NCBI GenBank assembly: GCA_963747515.1
Contig: CAVVFN010000008.1
Span: 620,001 to 684,000 of the forward strand
Direction of reading: 5' to 3'
Source: Mariniphaga sp963747515
GTDB taxonomy: Bacteria > Bacteroidota > Bacteroidia > Bacteroidales > Prolixibacteraceae
Length of the DNA stretch: 64,000 nt
Shown in pieces: positions 27,185-36,400 of this stretch. Every line of letters begins with the position of its first letter. The first letter of the stretch is position 1. The position numbers and the translations under genes are program-made. Under the pieces are notes generated by a model. It did no database searches. It was given only the letters and a program-made list of their open reading frames with translations, and had not been told where the DNA came from.

Positions 27185-27664
27185 TTATCTGCGTCTGAAC
27201 CGGAAAGCATCAAGTCCGAAAATATGGCTTGTGGAAAATAATGCCACCACCAACAATGCAATCGATTCAATAAGTGTTTTATTAACTATTAGGTTATTTC
27301 CATCTGTAGGAATTGCATATTCCACTCCTATAAGCGGTGGATTGTTCAAATAATAAATAAACAGCAACACAGCACCGGCAATGGCAGCAAACCTTGAAAA
27401 TAACCCCAATATAAGTCCCAACCCTATAGCTATTAATCCCCAGGTATTTAAAAAATCCACCACATCCAATACTGCAGGATTGGATGTTATCCACTCTGCA
27501 AATCCCGACATTATACCGTATGATTGCCGAAGAAAACCCAAAGACGACCATTGAGGATTAAGCAACTTAGCTATTCCTTCATATAAAATATGCCAGCCAA
27601 TTAATAAGCGCAGCACAACCAGTGTGGTTACCTGAAATTTTGAGTACATTTCTTTTTGTTTCAT
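27185..27664 (-). CDS. DoxX-family membrane protein
   Basis: 159 residues with four transmembrane helices. The DoxX pattern includes LRLLIGWHILYEGIAKL, LNTWGLIAIGLGLILGLFSRFA and LLFIYYLNNPPL. It is plainly paralogous to the first 150 residues of the fusion protein at 56924-58474. DoxX proteins are membrane partners of various redox enzymes; the first described was a thiosulfate:quinone oxidoreductase subunit. Being directly upstream of a Tat-exported oxidoreductase, it probably delivers or receives electrons for that enzyme (inference). Confidence 0.9.
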   Translation of the reverse strand: MKQKEMYSKFQVTTLVVLRLLIGWHILYEGIAKLLNPQWSSLGFLRQSYGIMSGFAEWITSNPAVLDVVDFLNTWGLIAIGLGLILGLFSRFAAIAGAVLLFIYYLNNPPLIGVEYAIPTDGNNLIVNKTLIESIALLVVALFSTSHIFGLDAFRFRRR

Positions 27665-27721
27665 TTATTTTAGCATTGGAATTAAAATCCCGGTATTTAT
27701 CGGTTTTTCTTTTTACTGATA

Positions 27722-27779
27722 TTATAGAAAACAATTATGTTTCCTTTTAAATGTGTTCCAAAATTATAATTTTCTATAA
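27722..27779 (-). promoter_or_regulatory. Candidate promoter flanked by a 10-bp inverted repeat, upstream of the DoxX gene
   Basis: A -7-like TAATTTTG lies on the minus strand at 27766-27759. It sits between two perfect inverted arms, TTATAGAAAA (27722-27731) and TTTTCTATAA (27770-27779). The arrangement could be a two-site operator, but no -33 element is evident. Confidence 0.35.
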
Positions 27780-28061
27780 AACTATCACGATTATGAGTAA
27801 ACATCTTAATCTGATTGTAAATTTTTATTCCAAATCGGAAAATAAATTAACCGAAACAACAACAGAAATTTAATTTCAAAATTCTCTAATAAAATAAACC
27901 CGAACCCATTATATGCATATTTTATGCCAATATTGCAAACGAGCAGAAAGAGATTTAAATTGCATTCAATTCAATGTTAATTCAATGTAAAGTCGGTCAA
28001 AAATTGAATAAATACTGAATTAAAAATGGAGTATCTATGGATTGGAAAAAAAAGCACCTGT
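27780..28061. other. Intergenic stretch without a recognised gene
   Basis: AT-rich, no credible coding frame, between the DoxX promoter region and the terminator of the TonB/ABC unit. The block ATTCAATTCAATGTTAATTC near 27963 contains partial repeats of TTCAATGT, with no further sign of function. Confidence 0.5.
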
Positions 28062-28099
28062 AAAAAAAAGCCTTCTCATAACTTAACTTTTAGATGGCT
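28062..28099 (-). terminator. Probable Rho-independent terminator of the TonB/ABC unit
   Basis: On the minus strand AGCCATCT pairs with AGAAGGCT (one mismatch) around a 15-base loop, followed by eight T. It lies 134 bases after the stop of the TonB-dependent receptor gene. Confidence 0.55.
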
Positions 28100-28232
28100 T
28101 CTCATCAGGTAATTTTTTGTTTTCCTGATTCACCTTAACTGTTCCTTTACATCTGTTTTATTGACTTCAACTCTGGTATTGGCAGCTATGATTCAAGATT
28201 TGACAACTCCACGTTCAAATAAAAGATCCCTA

Positions 28233-30452
28233 TTATCTACCAAACCTTATACCTCCCATGAAGAGTCTTCCCGGATCGGGATAACCTGCCACAGTCGCAT
28301 ACGGTTTATCCAGAATATTTTTAACTTCTATAAAAATTCTTTTTTCAAAATTTCCTGAAAAAGTATAACCTGAAGTTACATCAGCCGCAATAAAATTGCC
28401 CAGCGGGAAATCACCATGTTGTTGCACCCAGGACGAATTTACAAACCTGTTGTTGGTAAAACCTCCGGTATAGTTAGCAAAAACATTGAAGTCGAAGTGG
28501 GAATAATCGAAATAGATTCCTGTATTAAGAATGACTCCAGGCAATTGTTTATCTTTTTCCATCCTTCCTTGAATCTTCTTCTCTGCCTTCATGAGCATAG
28601 CGTTTCCAAAAATTGAGCTGTGCAAAACAGGTACATTTACTTTTGCTGAAAATTCAACTCCATAGGAACGTTTATATGTATTTTCATACAATTCCATTAC
28701 AAGGTCATTATCAGTAACAATGGTTTGACCATTAAAATCGATTGCCTGATTTCGCAGAGTATAGAATGAACTGATGGAAACCTCATTTTTGCTTGGGGTA
28801 ATAAACCTAAAGCCCAGATCATGCTGAAACCTTTCTTCATTGTCAGGCGCAATCCCTTCATTTGTCAGACTTCCTTTCCTTGGAGCAATCGTTCCCCCTG
28901 AAATGCTATAGTGCAGCGACGAAGTGGAGGAAATCGCCATGGAAGCACCCAGTGCCGACTGCCATTCGACAGGTGCAGTCTGGTCCGTAACGGGCTCTAC
29001 ATTTCCAAAACCAGCAGCACTTCCTTCGATCCCAAAGCCTCCCCATTCAACAATATATCCGCCAATTATTCGGAAAGCGGCATCAAAAATAAAACTGCCA
29101 ACAGACTGTTCATCGGCTATTACACCTGACCATGTATGGACATTGCAGCTGCGGCCAACATAGAAACGTTTCCCTTCAGGAGCGATCCAGTGATTGTAAA
29201 GGCCTCCGAAACGTAAAGTATTACTTTGGCTCAAAGGTTGGCTGTGTAAAATATTAATACCATACTCCCAATCATTCTCTTCATGCGAAGCGGAAACATC
29301 CTGTGGTACATTATAGGTTGTAAAATCAACATCCCTGTAGGAAAAGTTGGATTGCAGTTCTGTCTGCGAACCATTGCGCCCGCTGAAATTTAACTTAGCA
29401 TAGGATAGGACAGTTCGAACCGGGTCGTATTTCTCAATCCTGTTTTTTATATTGGGTGCTCCTATTTCATCATCAATACGTATAAGCTGACGTACACCCT
29501 GAATATAAGTTATGCCTGTTGTTAAACGTGTTCTTTGGCTTAAATCCCAGTCGAGTGTTCCATAGAGATTTCCAATGCGCTCCTTGCCATTCATCCCTGC
29601 AGGACCATCGTTTCCAAAAAATGTAGCAGAACTGATAAACGATAACTTCTCAAATTTGTTCCCATACTTCAGATTTGACTGATAATTGTTCAGAGAACCA
29701 TATTTTGCAAGGAATGCAATGATTTCCTTCTCCGGTTTCATTGTTTTGATATCGACCACTCCGGTTAAGCCCGATAAGCCTTTTACCAGAGCACTGGATG
29801 AACGTATAATTTCAACCGATTCAATATCAAGGGCCGATAAAAAATAACCGGTCTCTTCAAACTCCTTCTGCCAGACTCCATTGATTGAGTAATCTGGATA
29901 AGGATATTTTTGTCCCCGCACTGAAAAAAACTGTTTGGTTTTTCGGCCTCTGGTTTCTGTCCATCCGCCGGGAACGAACTTCATTGCATCGACAAGAGTC
30001 ACTGCCCCCTGCCTTTCAATTTCAGCAGCACTGATGGTTGTAATGGCCGGCAATAAGGATACAGGAATGCGGTTGACAGATGTGTCCCTGTCGGGAATGA
30101 AATAACTGCCAAAAACATCAACATCCTCAATCTTCATTTCTTCGGGTACAAATCGAATGATAACCGGTACCTTTGTATCTTCAGGGATATTTACAGAGAT
30201 AGTTTTACCGGTATAACCGACAGCAGATATCCGGATGTTATAAACTCCCCCTGACAGTTTCAGTTCAAATGAACCATCTGCACCGGAACTGGTACCTGTC
30301 CGGGTACCGGTTATTAAAATATTTGCATTGGGAACCGGTTTATTGGTAACAGAATTAAATACAAATCCTTTTACTGTATACACATCCTGCGAATATACCG
30401 GAAGGGAAATAATCAGAGCTGACATTACAGCCAGAAAAGATAATAACTTCAT
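28233..30452 (-). CDS. TonB-dependent outer-membrane receptor
   Basis: 739 residues. A signal peptide ends near 21 (LPVYSQD). A carboxypeptidase-regulatory-like domain follows at about 25-105 (VKGFVFNSVTNKPVPNANI), then a plug with ISAAEIERQGAVTLVDAMKFVPGG and VEIIRSSSALVKGLSGLTGVVDI, and a beta-barrel ending in PDPGRLFMGGIRFGR. It is too short for SusC, and no SusD-like gene follows, so it is a receptor of the metal-chelate/cofactor size class. It is the last gene of the unit that includes an FtsX-type exporter and a PQQ-propeller protein. Its ligand is unknown. Confidence 0.9.
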   Translation of the reverse strand: MKLLSFLAVMSALIISLPVYSQDVYTVKGFVFNSVTNKPVPNANILITGTRTGTSSGADGSFELKLSGGVYNIRISAVGYTGKTISVNIPEDTKVPVIIRFVPEEMKIEDVDVFGSYFIPDRDTSVNRIPVSLLPAITTISAAEIERQGAVTLVDAMKFVPGGWTETRGRKTKQFFSVRGQKYPYPDYSINGVWQKEFEETGYFLSALDIESVEIIRSSSALVKGLSGLTGVVDIKTMKPEKEIIAFLAKYGSLNNYQSNLKYGNKFEKLSFISSATFFGNDGPAGMNGKERIGNLYGTLDWDLSQRTRLTTGITYIQGVRQLIRIDDEIGAPNIKNRIEKYDPVRTVLSYAKLNFSGRNGSQTELQSNFSYRDVDFTTYNVPQDVSASHEENDWEYGINILHSQPLSQSNTLRFGGLYNHWIAPEGKRFYVGRSCNVHTWSGVIADEQSVGSFIFDAAFRIIGGYIVEWGGFGIEGSAAGFGNVEPVTDQTAPVEWQSALGASMAISSTSSLHYSISGGTIAPRKGSLTNEGIAPDNEERFQHDLGFRFITPSKNEVSISSFYTLRNQAIDFNGQTIVTDNDLVMELYENTYKRSYGVEFSAKVNVPVLHSSIFGNAMLMKAEKKIQGRMEKDKQLPGVILNTGIYFDYSHFDFNVFANYTGGFTNNRFVNSSWVQQHGDFPLGNFIAADVTSGYTFSGNFEKRIFIEVKNILDKPYATVAGYPDPGRLFMGGIRFGR

Positions 30453-30487
30453 TTAAAAAATTATTTATAAAATTTATGATTTGGTTT

Positions 30488-30543
30488 AATCAGGCATGGG
30501 TAAATTACTCTTGCGTTGTTCCTGTTGATAGTCATGCCTGATT
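30488..30543 (-). promoter_or_regulatory. Perfect 11-bp inverted repeat between ATPase and TonB-receptor genes
   Basis: AATCAGGCATG (30488-30498) and CATGCCTGATT (30533-30543) can form an 11-bp stem with a 34-base loop in the intercistronic RNA. No U run follows on the minus strand. An RNA-processing/stability stem or an attenuator that tunes receptor expression is therefore more likely than a simple terminator. Confidence 0.5.
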
Positions 30544-30549
30544 TAAAAT

Positions 30550-31197
30550 TTACTGCATAATTTTACCCGATTGCAACCTGATTTTTCGGGTAGCATATTT
30601 TGTCGATTCAGGATCGTGAGACACCAAAAATACTGTGCCTCCCTGATTGTGATAGTCAGAAATCATCGTCATCAGTATCCTGCTGTTTTCCGGATCAAGG
30701 TTGCCTGTAGGTTCATCGGCCAGCAAAATGTCGGGAAGCGTAATGATAGCTCTTATGAAAGCTGTTCTTTGTTTTTCACCAACACTCAGTTCAGAAGGAT
30801 ACTTATCTTTTAAAGTTATCATTGAGCAAGTATCAAGTAATCCGTTAATCCGTGCCCGCTCTTTACGATTGGTACAAACAGCTAACACATTATCATACAC
30901 TGAAAGATAGGGTATGAGATGAAATTGCTGAAACACGAAACCTATATTTCTGCTTCGAAATAAATCAGATTCACGCTGATTCAAAGCATAAATACTTTTG
31001 CCGTTAAAAGATACTTTGCCTGAATCGGGCTTTATCAATCCACCAACTGTATGCAGAAGAGTAGATTTTCCTGAGCCGCTGGGACCAACAACTGCAACAA
31101 AGTCACCTTTATCAACTTTTAAAGAAACCTCTTCCAGTGCGGTAAACTCGGACTCCCCTTTTCTGTATTTCTTTGTAACATTAACGATTTCCAGCAT
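30550..31197 (-). CDS. ABC transporter ATP-binding protein (LolD/MacB-type)
   Basis: 215 residues, the normal length. Walker A GPSGSGKST near 38-46, signature LSVGEKQRTAFIRA (a variant of LSGGQ), Walker B ILLADEPTGNLD and the switch histidine in LVSHDPES are all present. It should power the FtsX-type permease encoded just upstream. This class of ATPase typically drives mechanotransmission or lipoprotein extraction rather than solute uptake. The LSVGE signature is a mild departure from consensus. Confidence 0.92.
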   Translation of the reverse strand: MLEIVNVTKKYRKGESEFTALEEVSLKVDKGDFVAVVGPSGSGKSTLLHTVGGLIKPDSGKVSFNGKSIYALNQRESDLFRSRNIGFVFQQFHLIPYLSVYDNVLAVCTNRKERARINGLLDTCSMITLKDKYPSELSVGEKQRTAFIRAIITLPDILLADEPTGNLDPENSRILMTMISDYHNQGGTVFLVSHDPESTKYATRKIRLQSGKIMQ

Positions 31198-31277
31198 TTC
31201 AATATTTTATCTGTGATTTACTTAGAAGGCTGTACAACATCTTTTCTTGATTTGGCAAAGCAGCTTTAGGCACATCG

Positions 31278-32444
31278 TTATTCTTTACTTAAAGTCTTTG
31301 CAGCGTCAACCTGTGTCGCAAGCAAAGCCGGTATCCAGCTTGAAAGCATCCACAAAAACGGAAACAGAATGATTGAGTAGCCAAATACCGGCCAGAGTGG
31401 CCGGATTGATTCAGCAGTAAACATAAATATCTCCCTGCCAAAATACAGGGCAATGAAACTGCCAAGGAAGAATCCTGGAATACTTCCTGCCAGTCCTAAA
31501 ATTAAAGCTTTTAAAAGAATTATTTTCAAGATGTAAAGTTTGCTTTTTCCTGTAGCCTTTAAGATACCGATTTCATAGCTGCGTGCAGATACATTTAAGT
31601 AAAACAAAAAACCGGATATCAGTAAAGATGAAACTACAACAAGCGGAATAATAAATGCCCCGTAACGGTTCATCATTTTCCTCTGATTCTCTCTTGCATC
31701 GGCAATGCTGCTGATTTCAGTTACTTCCAAATCGGAAAAAATTGTCTGCACCTGTTGCCTGGCATTCCTGATCCGGCCGTCATGACAAACGCAGCCCAGC
31801 GCTTCGATCTTGTTTATCTGACCTTCTTTCCCCATAAGCATTTGAAGATCTTTGAGGTTAAATGCCACCCCCTGATCAATCATTCCCTTGCCTTCATCGA
31901 GTCTTTTAGAAATTGCAAATTCATGTTGAATGCCGTCTTTATCATTTATTTTAAAAGGTTCTCCTTCCGGAATGTTCTTAGAAAGAAGAGCCCCCACATG
32001 CACTGTCCCCTTAACCACATCAGAACCCATAATTTCCTGTTTGGGCAAAAACTTCTGTATGGCTTCGTCCTGATACCCCATAACAATTATCTGATGTCGT
32101 GAGCCATTGGGATCTGTCCAATCGGGATATTTTAGCTGCAGGATTCCGGTAAGATGCCGTACCGCATCAAAGGTCTTTGATTCTGCCAACAAATTTACAT
32201 ATTTTTCAGGAAACGTAGGTGTATTGTTAACAGTATAAAAATCAATCAGGTTTGTACCTTTAGGGAAAATATAAAGATTCAGTCCCTGCTCACGCATTAT
32301 TTTCCGGGTTTCATTTTCACTTGCCTTGCTCAGGGTATAAACAGAAACAGAAACTATAACTGCCACAAGTACAGTAGAAAAAATAACAAGTGTGCTGATT
32401 TTTCTATAAAGGAGTTCTTTAAATATCAGCCTGAACGGGTTCAT
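31278..32444 (-). CDS. FtsX-type ABC transporter permease with C-x-C-H motif
   Basis: 388 residues. One membrane helix at about 18-38, a large periplasmic domain (about 40-260), then three C-terminal helices with the FtsX block SARSYEIGILKATGKSKLYI. This is the MacB/LolC topology. The periplasmic domain contains C218-V-C220-H221 in an EALGCVCHDGRI context, unusual for this family and suggestive of metal or thiol chemistry. It is 3 bases from the small membrane protein gene and 80 from the ATPase gene. It is unlikely to be a classical LolC because its neighbours are a propeller protein and a dedicated lipoprotein. Confidence 0.88.
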   Translation of the reverse strand: MNPFRLIFKELLYRKISTLVIFSTVLVAVIVSVSVYTLSKASENETRKIMREQGLNLYIFPKGTNLIDFYTVNNTPTFPEKYVNLLAESKTFDAVRHLTGILQLKYPDWTDPNGSRHQIIVMGYQDEAIQKFLPKQEIMGSDVVKGTVHVGALLSKNIPEGEPFKINDKDGIQHEFAISKRLDEGKGMIDQGVAFNLKDLQMLMGKEGQINKIEALGCVCHDGRIRNARQQVQTIFSDLEVTEISSIADARENQRKMMNRYGAFIIPLVVVSSLLISGFLFYLNVSARSYEIGILKATGKSKLYILKIILLKALILGLAGSIPGFFLGSFIALYFGREIFMFTAESIRPLWPVFGYSIILFPFLWMLSSWIPALLATQVDAAKTLSKE

Positions 32445-32447
32445 AAA

Positions 32448-32669
32448 CTATAACTTTATTTTGTATTTCCGGATGAAATATAATGTTAAAAAAATGACTG
32501 CAAATATAATAACAATACCGGTTGAGATTATAGCAATGTTCAAAGTCGGGTCTTTTTTCATAACCAGAATCTCAGGCTGGTAAGCAGTTAAACCCTCTCT
32601 CTGATCGGTCAGCCATTTTGGCAATGGCCTGGCTTCAAGGGAATCATATGCTATGGTATCCTCCTGCAT
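32448..32669 (-). CDS. Small single-pass membrane protein of the ABC unit
   Basis: 73 residues. About 44 N-terminal polar residues precede one hydrophobic helix (about 45-66) and a basic end RKYKIKL. The charge pattern puts the C terminus in the cytoplasm and the N-terminal part outside. I do not recognise a family. Its position between the lipoprotein and permease genes (2 and 3 bases) makes it a genuine gene and a likely small subunit of the transporter. Confidence 0.75.
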   Translation of the reverse strand: MQEDTIAYDSLEARPLPKWLTDQREGLTAYQPEILVMKKDPTLNIAIISTGIVIIFAVIFLTLYFIRKYKIKL

Positions 32670-32671
32670 AA

Positions 32672-33457
32672 CTATTGATCAGCCTGTTGTATATTATCCA
32701 AAATTGTGTTCACCAAAGCAGGTTTTGGTTCATTCCAATTGTCATGGCAAAGAATATTGATACCTGGTAAATTATCTTTAATCAGACAACTGCAGTCGGC
32801 AGTTAAAAAACCAAGCAGGAGATTTATATTTTCTTCCGAAATGCCTTTTGCAAGCAATGGTTCAAGAACCCTGAACCGGCCAAAGATTCCAAACAGCATA
32901 GGTTCATGAATATCCTTCAAATCATTTTCAATGTTAAGCAACATGGAAACAAAATGTTTCTCCCTTTCATTCTCTCTGTCAAGTTCAAAGACAGAAATAA
33001 TGTTGCCAAATTGCGAAGCAGCTATTGTATTCTTAACAACCTGCATACCTGCTTCATCTTTTTCTTTATTGCCACTTTTAAGATAAAGCATAGCACAGAG
33101 TTTGCCTGACAACAACTCTGCAGCAATAGTTTCCCGCAAAGGTGAAGTAAATATCCCTTTTATTTCTTCATATTCGGCATATTCTGAGAACAACCTGTTG
33201 TTATAATAAAGCGCATAATAAGGCTTTTCAATATTTTCCTTTAAAACCGGTTTAAGCATCAGATTTGCCGGATTACTGGTTTGCTCAAGTTCTGCATGAT
33301 TCCTGGCAACCCATTCCGGAACCGGATCCTTATGGAAGTATACCAGAAGGTATTTATCAGGAGCTGCATTCAATAAAAACCATTCTGAAACCTTGGTTGT
33401 GCAAGCCATGCTCAAAACCGAAGCTATAACCAAAAGATTTTTTAAATTAATTTTCAT
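32672..33457 (-). CDS. Uncharacterised lipoprotein with CxC and CH motifs
   Basis: 261 residues. The lipoprotein signal ends LSMAC at Cys19. The first part, KYLLVYFHKDPVPEWV near 35-50, could be one strand-helix unit of a thioredoxin-like fold, but no active-site CxxC is visible. A middle block TSPLRETIAAELLSGK (about 104-119) and a late block FGRFRVLEPLLAKGI lead to ADC222-S-C224 and C237-H238. The pattern seems familiar from uncharacterised proteins of Planctomycetes, but I could not verify that. It overlaps the upstream propeller gene by 11 bases, which shows translational coupling. Probable substrate-binding or accessory lipoprotein of the FtsX-type transporter. Confidence 0.78.
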   Translation of the reverse strand: MKINLKNLLVIASVLSMACTTKVSEWFLLNAAPDKYLLVYFHKDPVPEWVARNHAELEQTSNPANLMLKPVLKENIEKPYYALYYNNRLFSEYAEYEEIKGIFTSPLRETIAAELLSGKLCAMLYLKSGNKEKDEAGMQVVKNTIAASQFGNIISVFELDRENEREKHFVSMLLNIENDLKDIHEPMLFGIFGRFRVLEPLLAKGISEENINLLLGFLTADCSCLIKDNLPGINILCHDNWNEPKPALVNTILDNIQQADQ

Positions 33458-36400
33458 TAAAGCAATTTAAATTATCAGTAAAATTTTCCTGAATCAGTTC
33501 AATGCCCGAAATCAACGTATTCCCCTTTATCGGTAAAAGGTTAATTTTTAATGCTTTCCCGGCTTTCACGCCATGATATATTTTCTGTACCTCTTTATCG
33601 GGTTTACCAGCTTCCGAAACTATATCAAATTCTCCTTCAACTTTTTCATCCTGTATATAAATATCAAAAATTCTTTCTCCCGGAACCTTATTTTCGAGCT
33701 CTGAAAAATAGAGCTTCACGGTATAGGTTGATTCGGGAACTTTGTCATCGGCAGCCAGTGCTATTTCCATCGACTGAATTCCTCCCAGGGCGCTTGAGCA
33801 AACCCATGGTGTTTTTTCAGAAATTACGGAAAAAGGTTCTTTCCGGATCCTGGTAATACCCAAAGTATCTGTTAAAATGGGAATTTCAGGCGGAGCTCCC
33901 GATACGCAGGGAAATTCAAACCACAATGTATTGTCTTCAGAACTTCTGTCGCCAGGGGCATTAAAATTCACCCCTATCTGTTTCACCGGTTTTCCGTTCC
34001 ATTTGTAATTGCTGTTGGTCCAATACGACATCCATGGCATATTGATGAGAGCCAGAGAAGTCTGATTCTGATAGGAACACTGGCAGGTACGGGTATAATC
34101 GGGTGAATTAAGCACGCCATCGGCAGCAATCAGATTGGTTGAACATCCAGGTTTCCATCCTCCTAAACTCCCTGTCCCTTCATTTGTTTCCAGATTTACA
34201 AAACCTGCTGAAGCTGAACGGAAAGTCAGCAGGTATTCGCTGGCTGCAACAAACCCACATCCATATTCTCGTTTGAAACTCCATTTCAATTCCTCTCCGG
34301 TTACAGGGTCTGTTTCAGTCAATGGCTCTCCTGTCAAAAGCATAAAACCTTCACCGTTAGTATAGATCTTATCATTATGTATGATAGGTGGATTGGAATA
34401 TTTTATATTTTTATCCCATATCTTTTCTTTTTTCAGAACATTATAGGCTATCATCCTGGTTCCCTGTTCCCCGTGCAGCATATCGCGCGAAGGCCGGGTC
34501 GACTGTAACAGCAACTTATATTCCGATGAATAGCCAAGCCATGTTCCAAACACATCCTCCGTTTCTTCAAAAATTTTCTTACCAGTCTTTACATCGAGAT
34601 ACAACAACCTTATTCCATCCGGAAACGACTCTCCTCTTCTCTGTAATTTTGTTTCATGGTACTGAGGTAGCTTGTCCAGACAAAAAAGAATACCATCACC
34701 TGCAATAACTGAGTTGTGTAAAAATCCATGATTGGCTTTAATCTGCCATAACTTTTCACCCGTAAATCGATCTAAAACTATCAGTTCCTCACTTGCCGTC
34801 ACATTATAATCAGTAAATTTTGGATTTTTAATGCGAATGGAATCGTTTTCAAGACCTGTAAATTCAGCAAAATTATTGCCCAGAATTAGAAAATCTTCAT
34901 AAATCCCAATGTACCCAAGTTGCTGTGTATCGTGGTTCCCGGTGGTAAATATCTTTACTGTATTACCATTGCGGATATCTATTACATTACATTTGTTGCC
35001 CTCTATCAGGTAAACAAATTCTTTGGTTGCAATGTAATTGGTTCCCCGGGCATTTGCTCCCGGCAGGTGCACCTGATTGTATTTAGTATCGAGCGGGTTT
35101 TCTTCATCATACGTTTCATCATAGTATACCATCCAGTTATCATCCAGCAGCTTTTCAAATTCTTTTTTCCAGAGAACCCTTCCTGTATAAACATCGCGGG
35201 CACTGATGCTGTTGATTCCCTGTATAATCAACCTGCCGTCAATCACCTGTTCACCCGGTCCATGACCATGCCTGGGCAGCACGTCCAGATTTGAATTTCC
35301 TCCAAACCATAATATTCCAAGAGGGGCTTTTACCAACCGATCATCTGATTTAACCGTATTGGCAATATTGCCGTTATTGTGTGTCCATGGCGATGCCCCC
35401 GGTAATGAACCTTCCCGTGATATCACGGGCAATCCTTTCTCATTGGAAACGGTCAAACCGTGCAGATTAATTTTATGGAAACTTTGAATAATATTTTCAT
35501 GTACCTCCTGCTGCAAATTCAAAACCATCTTCCCTCCATAGGGTCTGATTGTTTCATACACGTGTTCCAGGATATCCTCTTCCCCATCTCCGATATAAAA
35601 ACCATCGTTTACGATGGTAAGTGAAGAAAAATATTTTGGTAATAACGGAAAACCATTCCCATAATGTTGCACGCTCAGCCGGTTAGCTGTCACTCCATTA
35701 TTATCAAAGTATTTACGGAGATAATTCACTCTTTTCCGATCTTTTTCATAAAGAACAAAGTTCAATGAAGTACCATTCAAAATGCCTTCCACTAACTTCA
35801 GGTCTTTACTGCCCATGATAAGTCCATATCCTTCGGTTACTCCGGTTGCAGCAATGATTTCCTGTGCCTTTGCTGATTTGGTCTGCAATGCTGAAACTTT
35901 TTTAGTTAAGTCAGCTGCTCTTTTAACCGGCTTGTCACCAAAAACCATAATGGTTCCATTATCGGTAACAGCAATAAGCTTTCCGTTTGCAGCAACAAGA
36001 CGTTCAATCTTTTTATCCGTGGGAAAGCTCCAGATAATTTCCGGTTCTTTTTCCGGTAATATCCTGATAGCTGTAACAGCTGAATCATTTGCGGCAAAAA
36101 GGCAATTCCCAGCTTTAATCAAATCGTTAGAAGCAGAAATACCGGTTTTCCATAAAATTTCGAGTTTATTTTCCTTGCCCGGCCTTGCTGCCCAAACTTC
36201 CTTTCCTGAAAAATAAAATGTATGGTTCTCAATTACCGGGTACTCGCCTGCTACAGAAATTCGGTTACCGGTTTCCGAATCGTACAACCAGGTCATTCTG
36301 TCACGATGATGGTTGAAATACACTTCATCGTTTGCAAAGGTAAAAGCTCCACCTGTTTTTCCGCTTGAACCTAAATGGTAATAAATTTCCGCTCCTGTTT

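Noticed and set aside
28233..30452. SusC-type receptor of a polysaccharide utilisation locus
   Set aside because: At 739 residues it is shorter than SusC and no SusD-like lipoprotein gene is adjacent.
31278..32444. Classical LolC lipoprotein-release permease
   Set aside because: The gene neighbours (propeller protein, dedicated lipoprotein, small TM protein, TonB receptor) and the CxCH motif do not fit the housekeeping Lol system.
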